In this document: positions 17,100-25,976 of the stretch, piece by piece
Layout of the letters: every line of letters starts with the position of its first letter
Position numbering within the stretch: position 1 is the first letter of the stretch
Source of the DNA: Azospirillum sp. SYSU D00513
GTDB lineage: Bacteria > Pseudomonadota > Alphaproteobacteria > Azospirillales > Azospirillaceae
Assembly (NCBI RefSeq): GCF_017356015.1
Contig: NZ_JAFIQV010000047.1
Coordinates: forward strand, 1 to 51,265
DNA: 51,265 nt
Reading direction: 5' to 3'
Program-made: the position numbers and the translations under genes
The notes under the pieces: model-generated
What the model was told of the DNA's origin: nothing
Seen by the model: the letters and a program-made list of their open reading frames with translations, nothing else
Databases searched by the model: none

Positions 17100-17317
17100 T
17101 TGCGACGTCGCAATGCACTACCGAGGCAATTCCGCCTGAACAAAGCATTGCGACGTCGCAACTGAAGCCGTGTGTTGGTGCCTCTCGATGGCACCGGTAA
17201 ACGCGGGATCACATCGCATTCCCGAATCACTTTCGCGCGGAACGGAGCGTTGCGACGTCGCAATGGGAACTGCACGTCCTTCACTCCCGTTCCGGGCCTT
17301 CAATTGCGACGTCGCAA
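17100..17317. repeat. Four copies of a 14-bp palindrome, putative parS centromere
   Basis: TTGCGACGTCGCAA occurs perfectly at 17100-17113, 17148-17161, 17250-17263 and 17304-17317. Start-to-start distances are 48, 102 and 54 bp. The location directly after parB and the perfect twofold symmetry are as expected of parS sites bound by a ParB dimer. The ~420 bp between parB and the next gene hold nothing else. Confidence 0.85.
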
Positions 17318-17455
17318 CGGTGTAAGCATTTGCCTTCCGCGCTGATGTCGATCGAATCCAGCCAATTGATGCTGATACACGTCACTTTTCTCCAGCGATT
17401 TGCACCGTCTTGATCGGCTACACCAGCAAGTCAGTTCGGTTTCTGGAGGGTGGAA

Positions 17456-18870
17456 GTGCGAATAAAGTTCGGCACCGAAAAAATGGGAGCTGGCGTCGAC
17501 GCAGCGCCAATTTACTGGGACGCCTCGCGCGTCATGAACGGACACTTCACTATCGTCGGCCCATCCGGTTCAGGCAAAACGACGCGCTTGCGTCGCCTGA
17601 TGGCTGGCATGAGTCTCATCAATCCAGACGTACGCTTCATCTTTCTCGACCCCCATGGGGACATGCGGATCCAGGGCGAAAGCGTCGTCCGTTTCTCGGA
17701 AACGGCCAACGTCGGGCTCAACCCGCTCCGCATCTCCGAAGACCCCGATTTCGGCGGTGTGCGCAAGCGCGTCAAATTCTTCCTTTCACTCATGAACCGG
17801 TTTGGACGGCAGCTCGGCGATCGGCAGGTCTATGCTGTGGAAAGCCTCCTCACTGACCTTTATGCCAAGGCTGGCTTCCTGGCGGACGAGCCCGAGACCT
17901 GGTCGCTGGAGTTCGATCCCCGCAGGGGTGCGGTCAATCGCAAGCGATACCCCACCGTTGCGGATCTCCGGAAGTTCGCTCAGCACAAACTCCTGCAGGT
18001 GTTCCTCGGCACGAGCAGCGAATGTGTCCATGCGCTTGATGACCTTTCCAAGCGCTTCAAGGATGAGGAGCAAAGCAAGGAAGCTCGTACGATCATCGAG
18101 GAGATCACCGGCGCCGTGCGTCAGCTGGAAGGGACGAGGGAGGCGGTCAGCGCGCTCGAGGAGCTCAACAAGCGGGTGCAGTCAATGCAGCGCGCTCTGC
18201 AGAAGGAGGCGAAGGGGCAGGAGGGGCCGACGTTGGCAAGCTCCAGGACAAGTGTAAGGAGCTGTTTGCCCGCTTCATCCATTCCATGGAGAGTGGAGAT
18301 GAGATCGACAGCCTGCTGAAAATGACCTCCAAAGAGGTCCTGCAGAGCTGCTACGAGCGCCTGTGTAACCTGGAGAGCACGGGTATCTTTAAGCCTACAG
18401 CGCCGCAGTTCGACCCGTCTTCGTCCATCTGGCGCTATGATCTGTCGGCTCTGTCCACGGACGAGCAGAAGATGGTCGTCGACATGGTGGCCGAGGATCT
18501 CTTCGAGGACTCCCGACGCACCGGTGAGAAGGGCCAAACCGAGCTTTTCATTTGCATCGACGAAGGCCACAAGTTCGTCACCAAGGACAAGGATCACGTG
18601 CTTTCGAAGATCGCCCGCGAAGCGCGCAAGTTTGGTCTTGGGATGATCCTCTCGTCGCAAGGGCTGGGCGACTTTACCGACGAGATCCTCTCCAACATGG
18701 GGACCAAGTTCATCCTCGGCGTCGACAGCACCTTCCTGGACTCCACGGCGAAGAAGCTTAAGATCGAGCCCAAGCGCCTGTCATCGATCCAGATCCACAA
18801 GACCGCGGTCATCCAGATCAAGAACCAGATGGAGGATCACGGCTGGCATGATATGGACCTCGCCGGCTGA
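17456..18870 (+). pseudogene. HerA/VirB4-like plasmid ATPase, frameshifted
   Basis: A GTG start at 17456 follows GGAGGG. The first frame (to about 18230) has Walker A IVGPSGSGKTTRLRRL and FIFLDPHGDMR. The second frame begins by about 18232 (VGKLQDKCKELFARF) and carries Walker B LFICIDEGHKF, an arginine-rich sensor EARKFGLGMILSSQGLGDF and the C-terminus. The family is a hexameric DNA or protein translocase. The break lies in a G-rich tract (GAAGGGGCAGGAGGGGCC), so a one-base indel, real or a sequencing artefact, would restore one ~470-residue protein. It follows the parS array, separated from the traD-type ATPase gene at 42.9 kb. Confidence 0.7.
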
Positions 18871-18931
18871 GGCTTGGAGGCCCTGCCCTGCCCTGCCCTC
18901 GTCTACTTCCGTCCATGCTAAGGCCGCTACC

Positions 18932-19495
18932 ATGACCGCACTGTTCGAGTTTGCTCGCGTGGACACCAACCGGTATCCCGGCTTTCCGTGCGCCTGGTCG
19001 CACACGGACCGGCATGACTCCACACACCGCTTCACGCTCTGGCGCGTCTGGGATGACCGCCTGCCGTACATGCAAGTTATCGGCCTAAACCCATCGACTG
19101 CACATGAGGAGGCTCTCGACCCCACAGTGACCCGCGTCCAACGCTGGGCGCAGGCGTGGGGCTTTGGCGCCTTCACCATGACGAACCTGTTCGGCTTCCG
19201 GTCTCCGCATCCGACCGTCATGCAGGCTTCCGCAGACCCTGTCGGCGCTGACAACGATCACTGGCTTCACACGGCATTCCGTGGTGCGGGCCTGGTCGTG
19301 GCGGCCTGGGGGAATGGCGGCGAGTTTCTGGACCGCGCTCAGCGCTTCCTGGAAAGCCGGGCAGGGCTCGGCCTACCCGAGCTGCACTGCCTGGGTGTCA
19401 CGGCCAACGGCTCGCCCATCCACCCGCTCGCCCGCGGCCGCCATCGCGTACCGGACGATGTTCAACCGATCCTCTGGCCGGTACCGGGAAGCTAA
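18932..19495 (+). CDS. DUF1643 family protein
   Basis: 187 residues from ATG 18932 with AAGG upstream. The diagnostic DUF1643 elements are present: HRFTLWRVWDDRLPYMQVIG, LNPSTAHEEALDPTV, VTRVQRWAQAWGFGAFTMTNLFGFRS, and the late VVAAWGNGG. The function of the family is unknown; it is common on plasmids and phages. A strong terminator follows at 19532. Confidence 0.85.
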   Translation: MTALFEFARVDTNRYPGFPCAWSHTDRHDSTHRFTLWRVWDDRLPYMQVIGLNPSTAHEEALDPTVTRVQRWAQAWGFGAFTMTNLFGFRSPHPTVMQASADPVGADNDHWLHTAFRGAGLVVAAWGNGGEFLDRAQRFLESRAGLGLPELHCLGVTANGSPIHPLARGRHRVPDDVQPILWPVPGS

Positions 19496-19531
19496 GCCGA
19501 CGCCGGTCCGCTAGAGGCACTTCGACAATGT

Positions 19532-19563
19532 AAAACGGCCCGGGAAACTCCACGGGCCGTTTT
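19532..19563. terminator. Bidirectional terminator
   Basis: AAAACGGCCCG / CGGGCCGTTTT, an 11-bp stem with a 10-nt loop, has A-runs before and T-runs after. It serves the DUF1643 gene (+) and the convergent HTH gene (-). Confidence 0.9.
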
Positions 19564-19594
19564 GATTTTCAGGACCTCAATAGGCGGCCTGGGC

Positions 19595-20110
19595 TTACGC
19601 CTCTCTGGTCCAGGGCTCCAGGTCGTTGAGGAGCGCTGCGCAGGCGAGGGCGGTGGACTTGTCGATCGTGACCCTCTGCCCAGAGTCCCGCCGGCGGCCC
19701 AGCTCCCAGTAGGAGATGGTCTCCTTCGACTTCATGCCCAGCAGCTCGGCTGCCTGCACTTGGTTGATTTCGCGCCCCTGCCCCAGCTTTGCGCCCATCA
19801 GCCGCCGGAACTCGATGAAAGCGCTCGGAGGCATCACGCCAAGACGCTCATCCCAGCCGTAGGGCGGCACGCCGGCGGCCTCAGCGGCGCAGGCTAGGGC
19901 GATCTCGAAGGGGATCTCCTGAGGCTTACCGATGGTGCTCTCCCAGCGGCGCAGGGTGGACTCTCCACGCCCCAGAACCTCAGCCGCCTGCTTCTTGGTG
20001 TAGCCCCGCGAAACGCGCCAGAAGGTGAAGGCAGCGCGCGGCATACCCGAGGTCTGCATTCCAGTCTCACTCACGTTGGTTGTCTCTTCCTTTAACAAAG
20101 CGTCCTCCAT
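19595..20110 (-). CDS. Helix-turn-helix protein (two XRE-like HTH segments)
   Basis: About 171 residues. The first HTH-like segment is FTFWRVSRGYTKKQAAEVLG followed by GESTLRRWESTIG. A second is REINQVQAAELLGMKSKETI followed by YWELGRRRDSG. It may be a regulator of the minus-strand cluster upstream (HNH protein, helicase). Three in-frame starts are possible (20143, 20110, 20062); 20110 is a compromise, with AGGGA close before it. Confidence 0.65.
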   Translation of the reverse strand: MEDALLKEETTNVSETGMQTSGMPRAAFTFWRVSRGYTKKQAAEVLGRGESTLRRWESTIGKPQEIPFEIALACAAEAAGVPPYGWDERLGVMPPSAFIEFRRLMGAKLGQGREINQVQAAELLGMKSKETISYWELGRRRDSGQRVTIDKSTALACAALLNDLEPWTREA

Positions 20111-20139
20111 TCCCTTGACCCGGCGAGCCGCGCCTCGTC

Positions 20140-20778
20140 TCATCGGTACAAGTCGCTCGCCGTTGCGGGCGCCCCTGCCCTGTCCCTCGCCTGCCCGCCC
20201 TGTTCGCCCTGCCCGGCCTGCGATCCGCTCTGTTCCGAACTACAGGTCGCCATGGCGCGGCGGAGCGCATCGAGCTCAGCCGCAGAAGCTGTCAGGTCGT
20301 ACTTCGTCTTCACGAAGAGCCAACGGCGCACGTAGATGCAGCGGCGGGTCGGATCGTTAGGCAGCCACACGGCGGGCCCGAAGCTGCGCTTGCGTTCCAT
20401 CGTCTTGGCTCCGGCCGCCGCGGTGACGGCCAGATTGTCCGGATCATTCAGGAAGGCATGCCGCTGCTCAGCGGTCCAGAGCTGACCGCCACTGTCGCTG
20501 CTCGCCAGCGTCGGCACAACATGCGACACCTCGGCCTCACTTGGGCGCTCCAGAATGACCCCGGTCCAGGCATCCTCCCAGCGGCCGCCAACCACGGTGC
20601 AGTTCCGGACAACCGGTTCCACGAGCGAGTCCCGGGCTAGCACCGCCTGCCGGGTCGTCATGCAACTCCTGTCCGTGTCTGACTGACGGCTCGGCGCCGA
20701 CGTCTGGGCGTCGGCCGCACCGGGCAGAGCTGTCTGACTCAGACACAGGAAGACCAGGAGCGAGGGCAGGGCGCGCAT
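20140..20778 (-). CDS. Secreted HNH/DUF1524-like nuclease
   Basis: 212 residues with a clear signal peptide (MRALPSLLVFLCLSQTALPG, cut near ADAQTSA). The catalytic region has SEAEVSHVVPTLASSDSGG, then LWTAEQRHAFLNDPDNLAVT, MERKRSFGPAVWLPND and CIYVRRWLFVKTKYDLT, matching secreted HNH nucleases that normally read DVDHVVP...ND..NL...W.P. The Asp of DHVVP is replaced by Ser here, while the His and the N-D-NL elements are kept. It acts outside the cytosol if active. The C-terminus is Gln/Gly-rich, low complexity. It overlaps or nearly abuts the HTH gene downstream. Confidence 0.72.
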   Translation of the reverse strand: MRALPSLLVFLCLSQTALPGAADAQTSAPSRQSDTDRSCMTTRQAVLARDSLVEPVVRNCTVVGGRWEDAWTGVILERPSEAEVSHVVPTLASSDSGGQLWTAEQRHAFLNDPDNLAVTAAAGAKTMERKRSFGPAVWLPNDPTRRCIYVRRWLFVKTKYDLTASAAELDALRRAMATCSSEQSGSQAGQGEQGGQARDRAGAPATASDLYR

Positions 20779-20805
20779 GAGAGGAGATCCACAGCTGGCG
20801 TTGGC

Positions 20806-21231
20806 TCACGACAGATAGCTGAAGCGCGCGAACTCTGCAGGCCTTTTGGTGCTGGGGTCGATTGGCGGCTGCCCACTGCGGGCGGTGTCGAACACGGATC
20901 GCCGGAGTGCGGTGATGCACTGTCCCAGCCGGTCGTTCCTGGTCCGCTGGACCTGCACCATCTCCTCGATCCCTGGAACGGACCGGAAGCTGTCGGCGAA
21001 GATCTTGGCCAGGTCGAGGTCCGGGAAGCTGCCATAGACCCGCCCGGTCTTGCGCCAGAAGGCATGCCACCAAACCTCACCCTGGATGTCCTGAAGCGCG
21101 ACCCCGACCGGCCCGTTCACCAGCACCACGTCCGGTGCGAGCACGCGATCATCCGCGGCGTAGAGGAAGGGCGGTTCAAAGCAGCGGCCCCAGGCCTTGG
21201 GCGTGTGCAGGACGGCGATCTCGGTGGTCAT
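20806..21231 (-). CDS. Hypothetical protein (141 aa)
   Basis: It begins MTTEIAVLHTPKAWGRCFEP. A soluble protein with a Trp-rich middle (GEVWWHAFWRKTGRVYG) and a helical C-terminal half. No family was recognised. It is 27 bp upstream of the HNH gene, in the same direction. Confidence 0.6.
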   Translation of the reverse strand: MTTEIAVLHTPKAWGRCFEPPFLYAADDRVLAPDVVLVNGPVGVALQDIQGEVWWHAFWRKTGRVYGSFPDLDLAKIFADSFRSVPGIEEMVQVQRTRNDRLGQCITALRRSVFDTARSGQPPIDPSTKRPAEFARFSYLS

Positions 21232-21316
21232 CGACTTGGCTTTCTGTTGGAGAGGTGAATGCTGGTGTGTGGTTTGGCGAGGGCTTGCCCGTAGGCGAGG
21301 GTTCCTAGTGTTCGTG

Positions 21317-21622
21317 TCAGCCTGCCAGCCCGAGTTCGACGGCTTTGTATCGGACCCAGGCGCGGCTGTACTTCTTGGCATGGGCGATGCGCTCCAGGTC
21401 CTCCACGGACTTTGCGAGCCCAAGCAGCGTTCCATACCGCCCGGTCCGCAGCTGCTCGTCCGTCATGGACCTGAGCACCCGGCGCCGGTTGATTTTGCCG
21501 TCGAGTGCGTTGGGCAGCGTCAGCGCGAGCGGGTAGGGCGTTCCGCACTCCTCGCACCGCGGATACTCCCGTGAGATGCGGGCGACGCGGTAGCAGCGCT
21601 CGCAGCGACGCACCGGCGTCAC
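21317..21622 (-). CDS. Small zinc-ribbon protein (101 aa)
   Basis: Two CxxC pairs, CERCYRVARISREYPRCEEC, form a likely zinc ribbon at the N-terminus. The C-terminal part (GLAKSVEDLERIAHAKKYSR, then AWVRYKAVELGLAG) is helical and resembles an HTH-type segment. It lies 30 bp after the helicase gene and may partner it. No named family. Confidence 0.65.
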   Translation of the reverse strand: MTPVRRCERCYRVARISREYPRCEECGTPYPLALTLPNALDGKINRRRVLRSMTDEQLRTGRYGTLLGLAKSVEDLERIAHAKKYSRAWVRYKAVELGLAG

Positions 21623-21652
21623 ATCGAGGTGGTCGTAGCCACCGGCCAGAGA

Positions 21653-22714
21653 TCAGGCACGGTCCTCGTCCAGCATGCCGTGCTCGAGCGTGTTGCCGAC
21701 CATGTCGATGAGGATGCCTCGGCTCTTACCGGGCGAGAGCCGTGTCAGCCGCCCACCTTGCTGCAAGAACATCCCGGTGCTCTTCGTCGGGCGCAGCATG
21801 ATTCCGCACTCCACGCCGGGCAGATCCGTGCCTTCCGAGACGATCTCGCAGCTGACGACGATCTGGAGCGTTCCGTCCACCAGCCCCCGCAATCGAGCGG
21901 CCCGGATCTCGTCGGGCATCTTCCCGTCGACCGGAGCTGCCGCATACCCAGCCGCTTCGAACTGCTCGGCCACATGTCGGCAGTGACGGCGCGACACACA
22001 GAAGACGACGGTGGGCCTGCCATGGGCGAGCTTCGCGTACTGCTGGACGGCAGGCTCCGTGACCTCCGGGTTGTCGAGGATGCGTTCCAGCTCGGTCGGC
22101 ACATAGTCCCCGGCGCGGACTGGCACCTTGCGGAGATCCAGGTGGAGCGGGGGCGCATAGATGTCGACGGGAGCCAGATAGCCCTGCTCGGTTAGCCAAG
22201 CCATGCCGGGACCTTCCACCGGCGTGTCGAACACGGTGCCGAGGCCGGTCCCATCGCTGCGGAACGGTGTCGCCGTCACACCCAGACGCAGGGCGCGGTC
22301 CATCGCATCGAAGACCCGCATGTACTTGGTGCAGACCGAGTGGTGGCACTCATCCGGGATCACCAGGCGGATCTTCTCCAAGAAAGACCCGTAGTGCTCC
22401 AGCCGAGCGGCCAACGTGTCGATGCTCGCCACATAGACCCGCTCGGCCGCCAGCATGCGTCCGGGAAAGATCAGCCCGTGCGCTAGGCCGTTTCGGTGCA
22501 GCGCCTGGCTGGTTTGGCTGAGCAGCTCGAAGCGATGGGTGAGCACCATCACCGGCCATCCCGCGCCGGACACGATGTCCGCCACGTCGCTGAACACCGC
22601 CGTCTTGCCAGCCCCCGTAGGGAGCTTGTAGAGCGGGTTGCGGCGCTTGCGGAGCGCGGCGAGGATCGTGTCCCGATCTTCCTGCTGGTATGGGCGAAGA
22701 ACGCGGCGGGCCAT
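21653..22714 (-). CDS. Superfamily 2 DEAD/DEAH-type helicase
   Basis: 353 residues. RPYQQEDRDTILAAL opens the Q-like motif; motif I is LPTGAGKT; motif II is the unusual IPDECHH rather than DEAH; motif III is GVTATPFR; motif V SEGTDLPG and motif VI MFLQQGGRLTRLSPGK follow. This is the small SSL2-like type of SF2 helicase with both RecA lobes complete but no additional domains. It is cytosolic. The terminal motif reads GGRLTRL where QQ.GR..R is usual. With the zinc-ribbon and NrdR-like genes it forms part of one minus-strand group. Confidence 0.87.
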   Translation of the reverse strand: MARRVLRPYQQEDRDTILAALRKRRNPLYKLPTGAGKTAVFSDVADIVSGAGWPVMVLTHRFELLSQTSQALHRNGLAHGLIFPGRMLAAERVYVASIDTLAARLEHYGSFLEKIRLVIPDECHHSVCTKYMRVFDAMDRALRLGVTATPFRSDGTGLGTVFDTPVEGPGMAWLTEQGYLAPVDIYAPPLHLDLRKVPVRAGDYVPTELERILDNPEVTEPAVQQYAKLAHGRPTVVFCVSRRHCRHVAEQFEAAGYAAAPVDGKMPDEIRAARLRGLVDGTLQIVVSCEIVSEGTDLPGVECGIMLRPTKSTGMFLQQGGRLTRLSPGKSRGILIDMVGNTLEHGMLDEDRA

Positions 22715-22790
22715 GGGAATGCTCGACCGAGGACCGCGTCAGGCGCAGACATGTGTGGCATGTGCGGCGACCGCACCCAAAGACTTGTCA

Positions 22791-22803
22791 GTCCATTCCT
22801 GAC
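22791..22803 (+). repeat. Dispersed 13-bp word, copy 1
   Basis: GTCCATTCCTGAC, in the intergenic region between the helicase and NrdR-like genes. It forms an imperfect GTCAG...CTGAC symmetric unit with the preceding TTGTCA. Four further exact copies are at 22930, 26122, 27533 and 31968. Confidence 0.8.
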
Positions 22804-22899
22804 AGACGATAATGCTGCTGTTGGTTCCCGACATGTGGCACCTGCCTGAAGCGACTTAGTTCAAGCATGGTAGCGTACATTTGAGCGCCGCAGAAGCTG

Positions 22900-23454
22900 T
22901 TATTCCACGCTGCTTTGTTTTTCCTGTCTGTCCATTCCTGACAATGGGCCATCCTCCATAAGCGCTTCTCTCGTGTCTGTGTCTGACGAGCCGTTGCGAT
23001 CACCAAGTTCGTTGACGGTGCCAGCGGCTCCGAAGGGAGCGAATGCCTCAGCCATGGCCAGGATCGCACCCCGGTCCTGGGCACTGGCTTGCCGGAACAG
23101 CAGAAGCAGTTCCCGCTCCTGTGGCTCCATCCACGGGAACAGGAAGCCAAAGGGCACGAGCATCCGATGGCGCGTCTGTCTGTTCCTGACCAGGGGGAGG
23201 GCTTGGTTGGTCTGCCCACCAAGCGCCTCGGGCCGGAGCTGGACCTCATCGTCCATAAAGGCTGGAATGGAACGTTCGACCGTGAGCCAGACCTGCTCGC
23301 AGGTTGCGCACTGGCGCTTGCGGCGGATGGAGTTGTCGGCCATCCCGCGCGTCTCGACCACTCCGTTGCGCGTCGATCCGCAGGTAGGGCAGGCGGTCGG
23401 GCTGGGTTTGGATCGGCCCGAAATCCGAGCGAGTGTGATGTCGTTTCCCGCCAT
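22900..23454 (-). CDS. NrdR-like zinc-ribbon protein without ATP-cone
   Basis: 184 residues from ATG 23454, preceded by GGAGGG four bases upstream; the longer open frame is not protein-like. Residues about 22-56 (ACPTCGSTRNGVVETRGMAD, then IRRKRQCATCEQVWLTVE) closely copy the four-Cys N-terminal ribbon of NrdR, the repressor of ribonucleotide reductase genes. The rest lacks the VxKRDG ATP-cone of NrdR and is unrecognised. It lies about 3.0 kb from nrdJ on the opposite strand. A role in nrdJ control is tempting but not shown. The 13-bp dispersed word is embedded in its coding sequence twice (one exact, one variant). Confidence 0.7.
   Translation of the reverse strand: MAGNDITLARISGRSKPSPTACPTCGSTRNGVVETRGMADNSIRRKRQCATCEQVWLTVERSIPAFMDDEVQLRPEALGGQTNQALPLVRNRQTRHRMLVPFGFLFPWMEPQERELLLLFRQASAQDRGAILAMAEAFAPFGAAGTVNELGDRNGSSDTDTREALMEDGPLSGMDRQEKQSSVE
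22930..22942 (+). repeat. Dispersed 13-bp word, copy 2
   Basis: Exact GTCCATTCCTGAC. It falls in the C-terminal coding sequence of the NrdR-like gene. A variant, GTCTGTTCCTGAC, is at 23178 in the same gene. Confidence 0.8.
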
Positions 23455-23687
23455 GCTGCCCTCCGCGTGCTGGTGCATGGACCGGAAGTCTGACCGAGAA
23501 CGCCATGCCCTCGCGCCCTCGAAAGATGATCCTCGGCGCGACTTCTCTGCGGTTCTGTGCTTGGGAGGACGGGCAGGGGGCATGTTCGGCTACCTGTCCG
23601 TTGCTGACAGGGCGGGGCGAGGTTGAAACGCTTGCGACCGGGCAGGGCGGTCCCCGTCCGGTCGCTTAAGAGAATCCTCTTCCTTTG

Positions 23688-23718
23688 GTGGCGTGCGACC
23701 GGACAGGCCGCACGCCAC
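23688..23718 (-). terminator. Strong hairpin after the ParB-like gene
   Basis: A 10-bp stem GTGGCGTGCG / CGCACGCCAC with an 11-nt loop lies just after the stop of the ParB-domain gene (23727). It lacks a U-tract on the minus strand, so it may stabilise the mRNA end rather than terminate. Confidence 0.4.
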
Positions 23719-23726
23719 TGCCGGGA

Positions 23727-25976
23727 TCACGCGGCGTCTGCTTGAGCTTCGTCCTGAGCCTCGCCATCCGTATTCTCGCCCGCGTTCTGGGTCCACGCCA
23801 TGCCCACAGGCAGCCAGTTGCCGATCTGCTCCACCATCTGGACAGAGATCGGGCCATCGGCAGCGGCATCCACCGGGCCGAGATCGGACAGCTTCATCGC
23901 GCTCGGGTCCGCGAACCAGCGATCCAGCTTCTCGGCGATTACGCCCTTCTTCTGCGCCGCCAGAGCTTGCACACCACGGCCCAGCACGGTCACCTCGCTT
24001 GCAAGATAGCCCTTGGAGACGCGGGCGAAGAACTCCGTACCGGTGGGCCTCCACCACTTGGCCGGATCAGCACCGATCTGCTGGCCGATGTGTTCGGTGA
24101 TCGGATCGACACGACCACCGTGCTCCGACAGGCCACAGGTCACGGTCGATGCCATGAGGTACGCCAGCAGCGCGTCCTTCTCGGTGTCGGACAGACCGTG
24201 GATGGCCTTGAAGACCTCCAGATTGTGGACCGGATCGCCGTCGCTCGGGTTCAGCTTCGCCTGGAAGGACGCCTTAATGGCTTGCATCGCCTTGGCTGCG
24301 AGCGTTGTCGCCATATCGGTAACAGTGTTCGTCGGCTGCGCGACCTCACCCGTGAGGCTGGACGAGGACACCACATAGCCGAGCCGCCCGAAGCGCTCCC
24401 AGAGCGTGAACAGGAGATAGCTCTTGGCATAGGCAGGGTGCTGAGCGAGCGCGATCTGGAAAGCCTGCGTGCGGTGTGCCGCCAGATCGGACGCCAGAGC
24501 GGCGCTGTACGGCCCCTTCTGAGCCTTGTCCGTGTTCGCGGCGGTCTGCTGCGGCATGCTGTCGGGCGTCAGGACCGGCGAGCCTTCCTCGGTGCTCGCT
24601 CCGGGCACCATGTAGCCCAGACGGAAGTCGAAGTCCCCATCGTGCGAAATCAGCACGAAAGCGCCTGACTTGGCCTTGATCGCCGCGCTGAAACGCGGGG
24701 TCGTCTTCTCATCGATCTCGGCGATTAGGCGCTTAAGTTCCGCCATGCGCTGCGCATCGGCCTCGGGAATGTCCACCTTTGTGGAGCTGACCGTCTGGCT
24801 GTCGCCCTCTCCGTCTTCACCGTCCTCTTCGCCGTCGAACGGCTCCGCTTCGCCCTCTTCCGCGCATTCCTCCGAACAGAACGGGTGGAAATCACAGTCG
24901 TCGGCAATAGGGTTGCCGCAGCATGCGCATTCAGCTTCCAGCGAAGTGTCGTCCAGATCGTCGCTATCGGCCTCGGAGCTGGGCTGGGGAGCCGGTGCGC
25001 CGCCGGGACGGCCAATTGTCAGGTCGGGGCGGTACTGGCTGAGGATGGTGTTGTGGGCCACGACCAGTGCCAGACGCTGGTCCTCATCCTCTTGGCTCAG
25101 AGTCGGGTTTTCGTCGGCTTGGACGCGCTTGTAGGCACCGAAGACCGAATAGTCGTATTCCAGCAACGGCTTGGCCCAAGCCCAACCCTCTTGGACGAGT
25201 TGTGCGCAGGCCGCATCCAGCTTCGCCGTGGCGACTTCGACAGCGGCGGCACGGTCGTCCAGGTACGTCCCATCCTCCGCAAACAGGTCAGTTGTGACCG
25301 GCAGCCCCTTGGCAATGTACTCGTTCCTGACAAAGCGCCCGAGCTTGCTGCTGGCGGCGAGCTTGCCTTCCGTAAGGGTGTGCCGGATCATGTGTGGCGT
25401 GAGGTTATAGCGGTGGCGCGCAAGCGTCTCATACACTTGCTCTTGCAAAGCATGATCGTCGCTCATGGCGAAAGCCTCGCAATCTTCCTGGTCGAGATCG
25501 CCACGGCGGAAGTGCCCCATCAGGACCGGAGAGAGCTTGCCGAGCTTGAGCCGCTGACGAACGGTGCGCTGCGGCAGACCAAAGCGCAGGGCGACCTCTT
25601 CGACCGTCTTGCCCTGATCGATGAGCTTGGCAAACGCCTCGTATGCGTCGGCGGGATGCATGGCGACTCTTGCCAAGTTTTCGCTGAGGCTAACCTCGGT
25701 CGCGTCGGCCTCAACGTCTTTGCGAATGAGGCAGGGAACCTCGTGGTCCTCGGTGATGTCGCCGCGAGCGGCCAGCAGCTGCAAAGCAGCCAGACGCCGT
25801 CCACCGCCCGTCACCTCGAACATGCCCTTGCCCTCACTCGGCCGCACAATGAGGTTCTGGAGCAAGCCATGCGCTAGAATATCTGCCGCCAAAGACTCAA
25901 CATCGGAGTGCGGATCAGTCGTTCGGACGTTGCTGGCCGAACGACGAAGGTTCTTGATCGCGACTGCCTTGTGCAT
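23727..25976 (-). CDS. Large ParB-domain protein with an internal zinc finger
   Basis: 749 residues from ATG 25976, after AAGGA. The N-terminal ParB domain (about 2-110) has DVESLAADILAHGLLQNLIV, GGGRRLAALQLLAA and SLSENLARVAMHPADAYEAF. An HTH (VEEVALRFGLPQRTVRQRLK) follows. A Cys-rich insert (AECACCGNPIADDCDFHPFC, then SEECAEE) near residue 400 is a likely zinc finger, flanked by an acidic low-complexity stretch. The C-terminal ~280 residues are unrecognised. This long family is common on large alphaproteobacterial plasmids and is distinct from the parB at 16.1 kb. Role unknown; nucleoid-binding or nuclease functions are both reported for ParB-fold proteins. Confidence 0.78.
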   Translation of the reverse strand: MHKAVAIKNLRRSASNVRTTDPHSDVESLAADILAHGLLQNLIVRPSEGKGMFEVTGGGRRLAALQLLAARGDITEDHEVPCLIRKDVEADATEVSLSENLARVAMHPADAYEAFAKLIDQGKTVEEVALRFGLPQRTVRQRLKLGKLSPVLMGHFRRGDLDQEDCEAFAMSDDHALQEQVYETLARHRYNLTPHMIRHTLTEGKLAASSKLGRFVRNEYIAKGLPVTTDLFAEDGTYLDDRAAAVEVATAKLDAACAQLVQEGWAWAKPLLEYDYSVFGAYKRVQADENPTLSQEDEDQRLALVVAHNTILSQYRPDLTIGRPGGAPAPQPSSEADSDDLDDTSLEAECACCGNPIADDCDFHPFCSEECAEEGEAEPFDGEEDGEDGEGDSQTVSSTKVDIPEADAQRMAELKRLIAEIDEKTTPRFSAAIKAKSGAFVLISHDGDFDFRLGYMVPGASTEEGSPVLTPDSMPQQTAANTDKAQKGPYSAALASDLAAHRTQAFQIALAQHPAYAKSYLLFTLWERFGRLGYVVSSSSLTGEVAQPTNTVTDMATTLAAKAMQAIKASFQAKLNPSDGDPVHNLEVFKAIHGLSDTEKDALLAYLMASTVTCGLSEHGGRVDPITEHIGQQIGADPAKWWRPTGTEFFARVSKGYLASEVTVLGRGVQALAAQKKGVIAEKLDRWFADPSAMKLSDLGPVDAAADGPISVQMVEQIGNWLPVGMAWTQNAGENTDGEAQDEAQADAA

